Part shown: one piece after another, positions 1 through 11,739 of the stretch
Layout: each line of letters starts with the position of its first letter
Position numbering within the stretch: position 1 is the stretch's first letter
Source: Pleurodeles waltl
Lineage: Eukaryota; Chordata; Amphibia; Caudata; Salamandridae
Reading direction: 5' to 3'
NCBI RefSeq assembly: GCF_031143425.1
Contig: NC_090438.1
Span: 779,289,138 to 779,353,137, forward strand
DNA: 64,000 nt
Position numbers and translations under genes: made by a program
Notes under the pieces: generated by a model
Database searches by the model: none
Seen by the model: only the letters and a program-made list of their open reading frames with translations
Told to the model about the DNA's origin: nothing

Positions 1-279
1 TCACAATGATTGTGAGTAATCAGCAGTCACTCTCAGGACAGGATAGGTTGCATATATCTGGCCAAGATGATGTTGTAGGCCTGGTTAGGTAACATGAGAA
101 GCTAGCAAGTATTGATGGTGCACATGAGATCACTTCAAATCTGTATTTCTACTCTACCCATAACAATTTGCTGGTAAAAAAATCTAGTAACTGTTTGTTG
201 AATGTACGTGTCAATTTCCAATATGTAATGTCAGAGCAGTACTGCCCAGTAATACTGAATTTTCTTTTCTCATTCTTTT

Positions 280-2240
280 ATATCTATACTGTTCAATGCC
301 CATCAGAAGCGGGACATCTGGAAGCCAATTGCAAAAAAAGGTGCAGACCATGGGGTCCATTGGCGACACAGCCTGCATTGTCTGAACAAGTGGGAGGACC
401 TGTGTCGGGCAACAAGAAAGTCAGCAGAGAGTCAAGTCGGGCAGTCCTCCCAGTGATACAGGTGGGTGCGCTGCACCCTGACCCCTCTAATGGCCCCAAT
501 CCTTGATGTGGCTTAGCTGGAGCTTGATGGGCAGTTGTGAGCCTAACAGCAGCAAAAAGGGGGTCAGTCATTGTCTATAGATATTGTTGTCGTTTAACCT
601 ATTTACTTTCCAGCTATGTTGTATGCCATCAACTTTGAGGTTGATACACACCCAAAGCCCATGAGGATTTCTGGAGATGTAAGTTGATCAGACACTGTCT
701 GATGCCGTGTGTGGTGGATTGCTTTGTGATGAAGTATGCCACTAGATTCCTCCTCACACGGCAAGTACTGTTGTGGGCAGACACGGCTGCATGCAGATAA
801 AGGGATTGACAGCATTTTCACAATGACATGAGGGACATTTTCACAAAACATGACCGAAGTCATGATTGGGTCAGGTGTGATGGTATGTCACAAATGTGTG
901 TAGTGAGTGTAGGCTTCATTACTGGTAACTCTGGCAATCACCTCAATTATGATGCAGCTGACATATCAGACTTGACATTGGTAAGCTGGTGCTATGACAA
1001 TATAAGAATGTGCATCTGCACCAAAAGTATAGGTATTCTGTGTATAGTGGCATCATTCCTTATCTGACACATGTTTGAAAGCAGTTTGTCCAGGAAAAAT
1101 CCATTAAGTTAATGTGGATAGTAGCAGGTGGGCCTGAGTCCATAGTCCTTGACAAGTGTGCATGTAAGCCAGTCTGTGATTGCCAACATGAATTTCTATG
1201 CTAAACTGTTTTGTTTGCAATAGAAAGGAATGTGTCCACGTTGGTGAGAGAGGTGTGCATACTACAGACAACGTTTTGGTGCCCCTAGTCCTGCCCAGGG
1301 GAGAAATCGATGATAGAGAGCAATGTAATACTGAAAGGGACATTTGCATATAGAAGGTAACATCACATAGTTGTTGTGGTGTCCCATCCTAAGCAGTCAA
1401 TTTCCATCCAAAAATCTTACCTTTTGGGACAAGTGAATCAGTTTTAACTCTGAAATGCAGTGGTTATGAAATGTAGCCAGGCCTATGAGTTTGCTCTTGT
1501 CAGTAAAACCCTTTGTTATGGAGTGAACTACAAGTGTATAAGTGACAAAGGCATACATGATAATGGAACTTAGATGTGGGATTACTGAACTTGTTGCAAA
1601 CCTTGCGTGATATACTTTGATGTACAAATGTATTCTCACAGATTCTCTATAACTGTTATATCTGTGTTTTCAGCATCAACTGGGCAAGACAAAAGTGACA
1701 GGGGCCACATCGGCGGGGAAGAAGCTGGCCACTGGGAATCGGGTGTGGACACCACAGACAGTGAGAGACCCAGTGACATGGAGGGTGGGGGGATGGGCAC
1801 GGAGGACACCAGTGACTCTACATCTTCCTCAGAGGCCTCCCATAAAGACCAGTGACTAGTTTCCTAGGCCCTGGAGAGACTGTGACACTTCTGCCTTCGT
1901 CTACCACCCCATTCCAATCTCCACCCTTCCTCTAGCTCCCCGCCAGTTGGCTGTAGCCACCCCCTAAAAGGGTCAGTGTCACCTTTGTTGCAGGCACCTC
2001 TGCCCCTGCCCTGGTGTCCCAAGTGCGCTCACTGAGGAGGCTGTAGTTCTTTTAAGAATAATCGTTGTAGGCCAGACCGCACTATTGAATGCCATGCAGG
2101 GGCTGGCCAGAACACCCAGATGCTGGCTTACCTGGATGGCATTCATGTTACCCTGATTGGCCAACAGTGGTGATTCCAGGGTCTGGCCTCCTCATTGGGC
2201 ACAGCCTGCCACCCACTGCAACCTTGCACCAGGACTCTTA
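280..2240 (+). pseudogene. decayed region, possible Harbinger Myb-like gene relic
   Basis: No long reading frame survives. The best gene-like piece is at 1674-1855: a pyrimidine-rich acceptor ending in CAG at 1671-1673 opens into about 60 codons rich in Ser, Thr, Asp and Glu that end in TGA. Such acidic tails occur in the accessory protein of Harbinger transposons. A Pro/Ser-rich stretch near 300-506 and broken frames near 2040-2200 have a similar flavour. The assignment rests on general resemblance to the better preserved genes in this window and is weak. It could equally be another decayed repeat. Confidence 0.25.
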
Positions 2241-2287
2241 CCCCTTAATCCATCCCAAACCCCTCAAACCAGCCCTGTCCGAAGCAC

Positions 2288-2870
2288 ATGCAAACGTATA
2301 CACTCACCCACACCAACAACCACAAGCAGCACATCCCAACACAGCAAAAAACACAATCACAGACACATACATGCAGGCACCACACACCCCACCACCACAA
2401 GCACACCCCCGTCAATGCAGCCACCATGACACAACCACAAAACCACACACCCACACCACTACCACACCCACCACTACAGCAACACTGACACACACCACAA
2501 GCACACCCCAGTCAGTGCACCCACTATGACACAACCACACACCCCCACCACTACCACACCCACAGACACAACACTCACCACAACAGCAATACCCCCACAC
2601 ACCACAAACACACCCCCAGTCAGTGTACCCACCATGACACAACCACACACCCTACCTACCACCACACCCACAGATAAAACACCCACCACTACATCAACAC
2701 CCACACACACCACAAACACACCCCTAGTCATTACACCCACCACTACACATGCATGTACCAGTATACCCACAGACACCACACCAACACATACCACATCCAC
2801 TACACACATACATCCACAAACACACACACACTCAACACAAATGCCCACATTTACCCACCCAACTGACAAT
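2288..2870. repeat. CA-rich minisatellite, unit about 100-110 bp
   Basis: The strand is almost only A and C. A motif close to CCACCATGACACAACCACA recurs near 2422, 2520 and 2628, with a weaker copy near 2740, giving spacings of about 98-110 bp. Low complexity leaves both strands open (Thr/Pro/His-rich on plus, Val/Cys/Gly-rich on minus). These frames look like repeat artefacts, not genes. Confidence 0.75.
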
Positions 2871-3049
2871 CAGTAAAAGACGTGAAACTAACATTACAGC
2901 ACATACACCAGACTCTCACTCACCCATGCCTTTAATACACACATTCACAACAGACACAACAACTCCCTCTCCCTCCCAAACCTAACTTCCTTCCAAGCCC
3001 AACTCCCTCCTGAACACCCTACCCATTGTCATAAGGAGTACTTACAGGT

Positions 3050-3260
3050 TTCCCTGGACCTGACACCTTCCACATCCCACCCCACCCCACCCATACCAAA
3101 CGTAAATCCACCCCTTCTAATTCCCAAACCACCACTACCAAACCCACCTCTCAAACCCAAACCCCAGTACTCCCAAACCCACCACTCCTAAACCCAAACC
3201 TTTCCCTTCGAAATCCAAACCCTGCCCTCCCAAACCCAAAAACCCAGCCTTCCACTAGGA
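3050..3260. repeat. CCCAAACC-type simple repeat tract
   Basis: Degenerate runs of CCCAAACC, CCCACC and AAACCCAAACC over about 200 bp. The unit is irregular and does not match the vertebrate telomere unit CCCTAA, so this is treated as simple sequence. Confidence 0.6.
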
Positions 3261-3510
3261 TCATTGAGGTGCTGCTCTCTGCCCCATAGATGCCCCTTCT
3301 AGAGGAGGTTTATTCTGGCTGTGAATTTAGGAGATGGATGGATGGATAGATGGATTTTTCTTATTTCTCATTCAGACGTATCCCATTCTTATATAAAGAA
3401 ATGTTATTATGAGAATACCTATGCACTGGCCTTATTTTTTGATTGCTACTCATTTTTGCTGATGATGTTCTTTCTGCTAATATGTGTGCCATGCGCTTGC
3501 TCTCATTTCA

Positions 3511-4060
3511 TTCACAGATCAGTTCTATTACGAGAAGACAAACACGTAGCAAATGGCTATATAAATTGTCAAGATAGAACAAAGTTCAAGGCTCTGGTGG
3601 TCTTAACCAATTCAATATTTCTCTAGGCAGTATATACAACGACGAGACAACTTTCATTTTAACAGGCAAAGCTGGAATATTCTATCATCAGCAATGTTTC
3701 ATCTGAGCCAGGTAGTTCCATTGCTAGATGGGATACTTTTTCCCTTTTTTCCCAATACCCCTCCTCCATAGAGTGCTTCAGAAGATTTGGAGGGAGAAAG
3801 GAGTGGTGATTCTGGTAGCCCCATTCTGGCCAAGGAGAACGTGTTTTTTTGTTCTAGCACAGTTAGTGGTAGATCATTTCTCTTTCATTTATCAGCATCC
3901 ACCCCTTCGGTTGCTGACAGTTGAAGAAACAGCTTCTTCAACTTTGTTTAACTGCATGGGATTTGAAAGGGTTGGGTTGCAGCAATTAGGCTGCTCTAGA
4001 GAGGGTTCAGTGACATATTATCGAAACCATAAATATTGTGCTGCCACAATATTGTGTTAA
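3511..4060 (+). mobile_element. DIRS-like retroelement, fragment A (RNase H and linker)
   Basis: Frames at 3511-3626 and about 3740-4050 read like the RT/RNase H end of a DIRS-type element. The first has a LLREDKHVANGYINCQD stretch (RNase H Asp region, usually REDN.TA..YINRQGG). The second has VILVAPFWPRR, the hallmark linker after RNase H in DIRS pol. A frame change separates them. The fragment stops near 4060 where AT-rich sequence begins. Residues expected directly after it appear at about 16270, so this is probably the left half of one split element. The match is by eye. Confidence 0.65.
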
Positions 4061-4640
4061 ACAAATTGCTCACAAAAATATCATTTTCCTATATTTATGA
4101 AGGTAAGTACAAAAATATTTTAAAAATACGTTTTGCATTTATATAAAAAAATACAATAATATTGTTGTTTTAGAAATATAGTTAATAGTAAATATTACAT
4201 ATTTTCACATATAATTTTAATATGTTATTTGAATATGTTTATATAATATATGAAGATATATAAACATATACTTATCTACATACACATATATGTATGCTTA
4301 TGTACACATATATTATATAAAACTATAATTTAAACTATTCATTTTAATTTATATTATGATTTTCTATTTGTTTTAATTTATTAATATAACAAGTATATAT
4401 ATATATATATTTATATGTATATATATACATATATATACATCTAAAAATGAAAACTATAATAAACTTGAAAAAACTTTAAAACATTGTCCATTTAATATAC
4501 ATAAAAAGTAAACAATAAAAAGAATTAAAAAAAAATCTTAAAAATAACATTAATTTCGATAGATATAAGAATATGAAATTAAATACACAAACACATAATA
4601 ATTTATATTTGAGCAATATTAACAAAATTATTACATTTTA
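4061..4640. repeat. AT-rich low-complexity stretch, no gene
   Basis: Dominated by A/T with short TATATA tracts (for example 4390-4440). No reading frame, promoter or RNA gene could be supported. It forms the left part of the block that interrupts the DIRS-like element. Confidence 0.7.
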
Positions 4641-4644
4641 GCAA

Positions 4645-5625
4645 TAATAAATATACTATTCCCACTCCAGTTGATACAACAGTAGGTAAAGTGTTAGACT
4701 GCGGATGGGAAAAATGTACTATTCCCACTCTAGTCTGTGCAACAGAAGGGAAAGGAGTGGACTCAGAAGGGTAAAATTTTAATATTCCCACTTCAGTATG
4801 CGCAACAGCAGGGAAAGCACTGGACTCAGGAGGGACAAAATGTACTATTCATACTCTAGTAGGTGCAACAGTAGGGAAAGAGTTGGACTCAGGAGGGGTA
4901 AAATGTACTATCTCCACTCCAGTCTATGCAACAGTAGCGAAAGCGTTTGAATATGGAGGTGTAATATTTACTATTCCCACTCCAGCCGTTGCAATTATAG
5001 GGAAAGTGGTGGACTCAGGAGAGGCAAAATTTAATATTCCCCCTCCAGTCAGTACAACAGTAGGGAAAGCGTTGGACTGCATAGGGATAAAATGTACTAT
5101 TCCCACTCTAGTCTGGCAACAATAGTGAACATTTTGGAGTTAGGAGAGGTACAATTTACTATTCCCACTCCAGTCTGTGCAACCGTAAGGAAAGCGCTGG
5201 ACTCAGGAGGGATAAAGTTACTATTCCCACTCCAGTTTATGCAACAGTAGGAGAAGTGTTGGACTCAGGAGGAGTAAAGTTACTATTACCACTCTAGTCT
5301 GTGCAACAGTAGTGAAAGCATTGGACTTAGGAGGGGTAAACTTTTACATTCTCACTCTAGCATGTGCTACAGTAGGGAAAGTGTTGGATTCAGATGTTGT
5401 AAAAGTTACTATTCCAACTCCAACCAGCGCATCAGTAGGGAAAGCTTTGAACTCAGGAGTAAAACGTACTATTTCCTCTCCAGTCAGTGCAACAGTAGGG
5501 AAAGCGTTGGACAAAGAAGGGGTAAAATGTCTTATTCCCACTCCGGTCAGTGGAACAGTAGGGAAAGTGTTGGACTCAGGAGGGGTAACATGTACTATTC
5601 CCACTCCGTTGGTACAACAGTAGGG
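4645..5625. repeat. 63-bp minisatellite, about 16 copies
   Basis: Units start with TACTATTCCCACTCCAGT and contain GCAACAGTAGGGAAAG and TTGGACTCAGGAGGGG. Starts at about 4653, 4716, 4780 and 4842 give a period close to 63 bp, with occasional indels (for example near 5215-5280 and 5455). Because 63 is a multiple of three, both strands stay open over several units and encode a 21-residue repeat. Flanking sequence is AT-rich. I see no start context or other gene signal, so this is called repeat, not CDS. Confidence 0.9.
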
Positions 5626-5639
5626 AAAATACTTCACTT

Positions 5640-5875
5640 CAAAAACATACCATATTTTAATACATGTATTAATTGAATACCAGTATTTGAACTATTAATA
5701 TAAACATTATTTCTATATTAAAAGAAATTATACAATTTACATAATTATAAATTTTTCATAACTAATATCAAATAAAAAAATTCTAATAATTAATTATTTA
5801 AGTTCCCACATTATACTCCTACATACCTAGCAGCGCAAAATTAAAATACAAATACAAAATTATAACACAATTAAC
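5640..5875. repeat. AT-rich block left of Gypsy-1 (continues at 13445)
   Basis: AT-rich sequence with a motif like AAGTTCCCACATTATACTCCTAC at about 5800. It resembles the units to the right of Gypsy-1, which suggests one repeat domain split by the Gypsy insertion. No gene is visible. Confidence 0.6.
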
Positions 5876-7451
5876 TGTCACAGTGTCCTTTCCTCGGGAT
5901 CTGCACGTTGCTGAACATAAGGCCCACCTTCCGGCGTCACCAACTCAGAAAGCTATTAGAGCACAGAGTTATGATGAAGCCAGTCGGGGGAAGGGAATTA
6001 GGGTAGGGAACAGCAGGGAGAGAGATCTGAAAAGAAAAGGTTAGAACAAATATGCACTTACTCATTCATAGACATATATCTCATCAATAGACTCTTGACT
6101 AAATGCGTCTCCGTGATATCAGATGGAGACCCCTTTTGAAATTAGGGCAAAGCCCCTTCTTTGAATCATGGAACAAGAATAAACTACGACCTCAGAACCA
6201 GGAGATAGCCAGAGCTTTGGACTATGATCATACTCAGAATATCTATCCTGTAACATCTATGCATTATTAACATAAACCTTTGATCATGAACTAGAAAATC
6301 TCAAATAATTAAATATGCTTTTCACATATTATGCTTTCTAAAAAACAATGAAAACTATGATTTGCTTATCTCCAAAAATACTTTCACAATCACAACTATA
6401 AAGGCCAACAAGATTTTACTCATTGAACTTGAAGCTCTTTACTTATAATACCAGGAAATGCTTTTACTTGTCTTGCCTGAAGCGCTACGCTCGTTATGCT
6501 AAGAGGGCGCTTTACTCAGGTGGCCTGAATCACTTTGATTGTTGTGCCAAGAGCCTTTTACTCCTGTGGATTGAAGCGCTTTGATTGTCGTGCCAAGAGC
6601 GCTTTACATCTGTGGACTGAAGCGCTTGAATTGCCGTGCCAAGAGCGCTTTACACCTGTGGACTGAAGCGATTGAATTGCCGTGCCAAGAGCGCTTTACA
6701 CCTGTGGACTCAAGCGCTTGATTTGCCATGCCAAGAGCACTTTACATCTGTGGACTGAAGCGCTTGATTTGCCGTCCCAAGAGCGCTTTACATCGGTGGA
6801 CTGACGCGCTTGATTTGCCTTGCCAAGAGCGCTTCACATCTGTGGACTGAAGCGCTTGAATTGCAGTGCAAAGAGCGCTTTACACCTGTGCTCTGAAATG
6901 CCTTTGATCGTTGCGCCAAGGCCGCTGTACTCTGGAAACTGAAAACGCTTTGCTCGTTGTGCTAAGGGGCGCTTTACTTCTGGAAGTAATGACTTCCTCC
7001 AAAAGTGGATTCTTCAAGGCCTTACCGCTACGAGTACAACCTACTCGTTTTAGAATTCACCATGGAAAGAAGGATACTTCGATTGGATGTCACTCTGCCA
7101 TGCAGGAACTCTGCTCTTCTTCAGAGAAACCCCCACGAGGTCTGACTGCATCGAAGTCTTCAAAATAGTGAGCAACTTGCTTGGGTGTGGCTGGGCTTTA
7201 TAGGCCTGCCACACCCCAAGATGGCTGCTGCCTCTAAAAACATGGGAATTGTAGTCCCTTCATGGAATAGCACTGATAAGTGCACCTTGTCCACCAATGT
7301 CCTGAACCTGCAGCTCTCTGAGCTTTGCCACAGGGCAGACAACGCTGATGACCGCCTTTGGAGCAAGAGGGGATGACAAGTAGTGCGCATAAAGCACCGC
7401 AGAGCGGAGTTTCAGGCGGGACCTGGACCGCGCATGGCCTTATTCCTGACA
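5876..7451 (-). repeat. Gypsy-1 3' LTR (1576 bp)
   Basis: Direct-repeat partner of 11740-13444, with terminal TGTCA/TGACA. It holds eight 46-bp units (6546-6910). A minus-strand TATAAA lies at 7202-7197, and 29 bases downstream is GCTCACTATT (7173-7164), which would be near the transcript start. The integrase frame ends inside this LTR at 7412. Confidence 0.95.
6546..6910. repeat. 46-bp tandem array in Gypsy-1 3' LTR, 8 copies
   Basis: The anchor GCCAAGAGCGCTTTACA recurs at exact 46-bp steps from 6546 to about 6868. Each unit holds GAAGCGCTT and AGAGCGCTT, so every unit has two AGCGCT palindromic cores. The same array in the other LTR has eleven copies. Confidence 0.95.
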
Positions 7452-8665
7452 TTACACCCCTCTCCCAAGCGTGGTCTAGGGTCCGGTTTATCAGGATGGA
7501 GGAGGTGAAATTGTCGCACCAAACGTGGTGCATGAACATGTCTTGCAGGTTCCAAAGAATCATTTTCCGGTCCGTATCCTTTCCAGGACACCAAGTACCA
7601 AAGGGAAGACCCCCTATATTTAGAGTCTAAAATAGATCGCACCTCATACTCCCAATGACCTTGGACTAATAGAGGAGCAGGTTGTGTGACGCTTGAGGGC
7701 GAAGCAGGTTTAAGAAGCGAAGTGTGAAACACCGGATGAATTTTCAAAGACAAGGGTAATTTTAGCTTATATTTTACTGGGTTTACTTGTCGTAGTACTT
7801 CATAGGGCCCTATGAATTTTGGATGAAACATATTTTTATTTTTGAATACAAAGTTTTTCGTGGATAACCAAACTCTATCTTTGTTTGTATACTGAGGACC
7901 AGGCTGGTGTTTTTTGTCATATTGCATTTTATATTTTTTCTTTGCTTGATGAAGATTTGTTTGCAATTGTGAATGTCCCTTTTTCATGCGTGTTAGCATG
8001 TCCATGACTGCTGGAGTAGTTTGAGTAGAGGCAGGTAACGTAACTGGCAAAATGTGCGGATGATGCACATATAAACCATAGAAAGGAGTTGAGTTTATTG
8101 AAGAGTGGTGAGAGTTATTATAAGCAAGTTCTGCAAGCCACAAAAGATCCAGCCAGGTTTTAGGAGACTTTGTTGCGTAACATCGTAAATATTGTTTCAG
8201 AGTTTTGTTTAGTCTCTCTGTTTGACCATCCGTTTGTGGATGATAACTAGTAGATAAAGTTGAATCAATTCGAAAAGCCTTGCAAAATTGTTGCCAAAAA
8301 CGTGCAGAAAATTGTGTTCCTCTATCAGAGAGGATAATTCTTGGATGTCCGTGAAGACAAACTATATTTTCTAAGATGATAGTCGCTAAGGTGTCGGAAG
8401 TTGGGAGCCCTTTACAGGCAGTGAAGTGAGCATACTTGGTAAGGCTGTCTACTACCACTAGAATGGTTGTAAATTGTTTTATTTGAGGAAGACCAGTAAT
8501 AAAATCTATAGAGATATGTTCCCATGGATGATTGGGAACGGGTAGAGGTATCAGTAGACCTTTGGGTTTGCTATGTTCGCTTTTGCATCTTGCACATACT
8601 TCACATGATTGTAGCATTTGCTTAAGGTCGTGAACGAATGTAGGCCACCAAAAGTACCTTTTCAT
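7412..8665 (-). CDS. Gypsy-1 integrase with C-terminal chromodomain (partial)
   Basis: This 417-residue frame encodes most of a Ty3/Gypsy integrase, which joins element cDNA to host DNA. It begins inside the zinc-binding domain (CEVCARC, residues 21-27). The catalytic triad is visible as Asp54 (IDFITG), Asp114 (SDRGTQF) and Glu150 (TDGQTE), with 35 residues between the last two. A GPYEVL segment follows, and a chromodomain-like segment (YLVSWKGYG, about residues 345-395) is near the end, placing it among chromoviruses. One expected aromatic-cage position looks altered (NDSLEP where Trp-Glu is usual). The upstream part continues in another frame (8825-8622), so a frameshift cuts it off. The stop lies 40 bp inside the LTR. 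Confidence 0.9.
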   Translation of the reverse strand: MKRYFWWPTFVHDLKQMLQSCEVCARCKSEHSKPKGLLIPLPVPNHPWEHISIDFITGLPQIKQFTTILVVVDSLTKYAHFTACKGLPTSDTLATIILENIVCLHGHPRIILSDRGTQFSARFWQQFCKAFRIDSTLSTSYHPQTDGQTERLNKTLKQYLRCYATKSPKTWLDLLWLAELAYNNSHHSSINSTPFYGLYVHHPHILPVTLPASTQTTPAVMDMLTRMKKGHSQLQTNLHQAKKKYKMQYDKKHQPGPQYTNKDRVWLSTKNFVFKNKNMFHPKFIGPYEVLRQVNPVKYKLKLPLSLKIHPVFHTSLLKPASPSSVTQPAPLLVQGHWEYEVRSILDSKYRGSSLWYLVSWKGYGPENDSLEPARHVHAPRLVRQFHLLHPDKPDPRPRLGEGCNVRNKAMRGPGPA

Positions 8666-9447
8666 GAGTTCTAGTGTTTTTTGAGGGCCTCGGTGACCTG
8701 CCAGAGGATGACTGTGTAACCAATGAAAAGCTGTCTCTCAACTCCTCAGTAGGCAGGAATACTCGAGATTCACGTAGAGGTAAGCCTTGTTGAATAGACC
8801 TCTTGGTGTCTTGTTGTAACCACACTTGTCACTTAGTGATGTGAAAATGATTACGAATGAGATCAAAGAATTTCTCGGCAGCTACTAAACACAACACTTT
8901 TGAAGGCGTTATAATAGGCATGGGTTTTTGTTCAGTAGGTGTGATTGAAGAATCTTGTCTAGATAATGCATCGGCCTTACGATTATCTACTCCTGGTCTA
9001 AAAGTCACTATGAAATCAAATTCTGCAAAGAATAGCATTCATCTTAGTTGTCTAGGAGTTAGTAGACTGGCAGAACTCATAAATTGTAAATTTCTATGAT
9101 CAGAATGTACAGTTATGGTGTGTTTCGCTCCCAATAGATAATGTCTCCATTCTTTAAAAGCATTACGAATTGCTAGTAATTCTATTTCTGCTACATTGTA
9201 ATTCTGTTCCACTTCATTAAATTTTTTTGACGCATATGCTATTGGGTGTAATTGTCCAGTTTCACAGGATGGCCCCAATAGCAACATCAGATGCATCGGC
9301 TTCCACGATGAATGGTTCCTCCACATTAGGGTGAGCTAGAATGGGAGCGGTAGTAAAGGCCTTTTTTAAATCTTGAAATCTTTCCTCTGTCTCTTGGGAC
9401 CAGTTGAAGACAGCCTTTTTCCTTAGCAATTTGGTGATTGGTGCCAC
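8622..9447 (-). pseudogene. Gypsy-1 RNase H and start of integrase, broken frames
   Basis: RNase H follows RT in minus order. VEADASD (about 9290) gives the first catalytic Asp, AEIELLA (about 9180) the Glu and VHSDHRNL (about 9100) the next Asp. ADALSRQ (about 8975) ends the domain. The frame is broken by a frameshift near 9270, an in-frame stop at 9041-9039, a stop at 8831-8829, and a further frameshift before the integrase frame at 8665. All motif order matches Ty3/Gypsy pol. Confidence 0.85.
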
Positions 9448-9474
9448 CTTTTGGGAGAAGTGATGGATGAAGCG

Positions 9475-10250
9475 TCAATAAAAATTCGCAAAACTCAAAA
9501 AACATTGAATATCACGTACTGATTTTGGTGTGGGCCATTCGGATACAGCATGAATTTTTCTTTCAGTCATTTGCATGCCGTCATCAATATAAACGATGAC
9601 CAAGATGTCTAGATATTCTCTCAGAACATTGTTTAGGAAATATTGAAAGGCTGCTGGGGCATTACATAGACTGAACGGCATCACTAGATCCTCAAAGATG
9701 CCATAATGAGTTTTAAAAGCCGTTTTCCACTCATCTCCCTCTCAAATCCAAACAAGGTGATAAGCACCTTGTAAGTCAAGTTTGGTATAAATAACGGCAG
9801 ATTTTACCTGGTCTAACAAGACTGGTATGAGAGTTAGTGGATATTTATTTTTAACTGTGATCTTATTTATCGCTCTAAAGTCAATACAAGGCCTCAAATC
9901 ACCATTAGCTTTAGGTACGAAAAACAGGGGAGAAGCCACTGGAGATCGTGATGGCTGAGTTAGCTTGTTGGCTAAACATTGATCAAGGTATTCTCGTAGG
10001 ACTTGATTTTCTTTCTCTGATAGTGCATAGATTCTACAATTTGGTATATTGGCGCCAGGTACAAGGTCGATCTGACAATCGTACGGCCTGTGAGGTGGTA
10101 ATGAGCTCACTTTCTTTTCACTGAAAACATCAGTATATTCTGAATACTGTGATGGCAGATCAATTTCCTTCTCAACTGCAGTAGCAATAGAGTGTTGAAG
10201 ATGTCCTTCTTTGTTTTGTCTTGATTGAAAACATTTCTTTGCACAAGAAG
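9475..10250 (-). pseudogene. Gypsy-1 reverse transcriptase with internal deletion
   Basis: RT motifs in order: FFVPKANGDLRPCIDFR (about 9930), KLDLQGAYHL (about 9770), [14 protein letters not shown] (about 9680) and the catalytic box YIDD (9591-9580). Directly after YIDD the text jumps to the segment that normally lies about 50 residues later, so a deletion of roughly 150 bp removed part of the palm/thumb. In-frame TGA stops at 9744-9742 and 9477-9475 both sit where CGA (Arg) is expected. The enzyme cannot work. Confidence 0.88.
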
Positions 10251-10671
10251 AAAAACGCAAAACCTGGTTGCGCCAGTCTATGCATGGATTATGTAACATT
10301 AACCATGGCATTCCTAAGATAAAACTATATTGCGGTGCTTGGATTATATCAAAGCGAATTATCTCACAGTGGTTCTGATTCTCATCATCTTTGCAAATCA
10401 TTTGTATTCGTGAGGTTTGTTTAGTAACGGTACCTCCTGCCAACTCACTACCATTAACTGCATACACGACTTCTGGAACCTTTTTCTTGACACTGGTTAT
10501 ATGCAAGTATAGTGCAGTTTGTTGGACCACAAAATTTCCTGTTGCCCCTGAATCAATTAGAAATTGTTCATTATGTCTTTTTCCCCGCACAGTCATTTGT
10601 ACTAAAATTAGAAAATGTTTGACATAACGATTTGTGCAAGAGCACACTGAACGGATTGTCAATTTGCCCAA
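10251..10671 (-). CDS. Gypsy-1 retropepsin-like protease region
   Basis: An aspartic protease domain opens the pol frame. The catalytic signature FLIDSGATG lies at about 10563-10537, and the second conserved region ILGMPWL at about 10320-10300. Such domains cut the element polyprotein as dimers. The frame is continuous with RT downstream. Upstream, the same frame stays open through the gag end, consistent with production by a -1 frameshift. Confidence 0.88.
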
Positions 10672-10700
10672 GAGGCCCCCTTCGTTTTTTCTTGGGCACC

Positions 10701-11661
10701 TTAGTTTTCCTCTGAATTTTCCAAAGCAACTGCTATCTTTTTCTTTGTCACAAATGTTGGATCAATTTTACCTTTGGGTTTCTTTTGACATTCTTTTACG
10801 AAATGACCCTTTTTTCCACAATACAGACACTGACTATTTTTTTGTCGCATGTCTTTCTCCTCTTTGGTCAGTGGTGGGCGAACAGTTCCGATATCCATTG
10901 GTTCTATCATAGGATCTGAAGACAATTGAAGGTGTCTGGATCTTTACATTCGCCAGTTGGGTTTTTCCCATTTTTTTCCTTACTCCTTTTCTTTCAGAGA
11001 GTCTGTGATCTATCCGTAGAGTTAGATTAATTAAATCAGTGTAAGTTTCTGGTTGTGGTTCAAATTGGGCCAATACATCTTTTAGTTCGTCTTTTAGCCC
11101 TTGATAAAATACTGCTGACCTTTTTTCCTCAGGCCAAGCGGTTTCCACTACTAACCGGTTGAAGTGTAAAAAATACGTTATCAGGTCTTTGTTTCCTTGA
11201 CGTAATTCTAGTAGCTTTTTGTCTGCATACATAGTTATTGCACGTCTGTCAAAAACCTTTACAAATTCCTCTACAAAACGACGCCAGTTATATAAAAGAG
11301 GACTGTCTAATCGGACTAATAGCACTGCCCAAGTAGTTGCATCACCATTCAGATATGATATAAGGAATGCAATTCTAGATTGTGCGTCCAGAAAGGCACT
11401 AGGCCGAAACGTAAAATGTAGTTCCAACTGTGTGAGAAAAAATTGAACCTTATTGGGGTCCCCAGAAAACCTCTCTGGTGCAGCTAAAGGAATCTGTGTC
11501 GGCACATTCACAGCTATGTTAGTAGGTGTGGAAGGCGTAGGGCGAGACTCAGATTCAGAACCATCCACCTTACTCTGTAACTGAGTTACTTTATTAACTA
11601 AATCAGCTGTAATTTTTTTTGAGTCTGTCAAATCCCTTTGCATCTGAGTGACTACTTGCAT
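10701..11661 (-). pseudogene. Gypsy-1 gag with CCHC zinc knuckle, one frameshift
   Basis: ATG at 11661 opens 275 residues of a Ty3/Gypsy Gag. An N-terminal heptad-rich segment is followed by a capsid-like part with PERFSGDPNKVQFFL (about residues 62-76). The nucleocapsid CLYCGKKGHFVKEC (10829-10788, CX2CX4HX4C) is in another frame, so an indel lies between about 10925 and 10834. The knuckle frame ends at TAA 10703-10701, directly preceded by GGAAAAC. The protease frame is -1 relative to this one. Confidence 0.85.
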
Positions 11662-11728
11662 AAGGGTATCTAGGGTGGCTATGTTGCGCAGCTCACGTAC
11701 AGACCAAGAGGAAAGTATAAACTTGTGG

Positions 11729-11738
11729 GCTCACTATT
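11729..11738 (-). promoter_or_regulatory. Gypsy-1 putative self-priming primer-binding site
   Basis: One base inside the 5' LTR edge the minus strand reads AATAGTGAGC. It does not begin with TGG, so no tRNA 3' end fits. Its reverse complement, GCTCACTATT, occurs in the 3' LTR 29 bases after a TATAAA box, and with one mismatch in the 5' LTR (13159-13150). This is the layout of Tf1/sushi elements, whose RNA 5' end folds back as primer. Confidence 0.7.
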
Positions 11739-11739
11739 C

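Noticed and set aside
2245..2870. Thr/Pro/His-rich and Val/Cys/Gly-rich open frames as genes
   Set aside because: They follow directly from a CA-rich minisatellite, are open on both strands at once, and show no start context or domain.
3050..3260. Interstitial telomere repeat
   Set aside because: Units are CCCAAACC-like and irregular, not CCCTAA.
10391..10912. Plus-strand frames inside Gypsy-1
   Set aside because: They are antisense shadows of the gag/protease region, which has clear motifs on minus.
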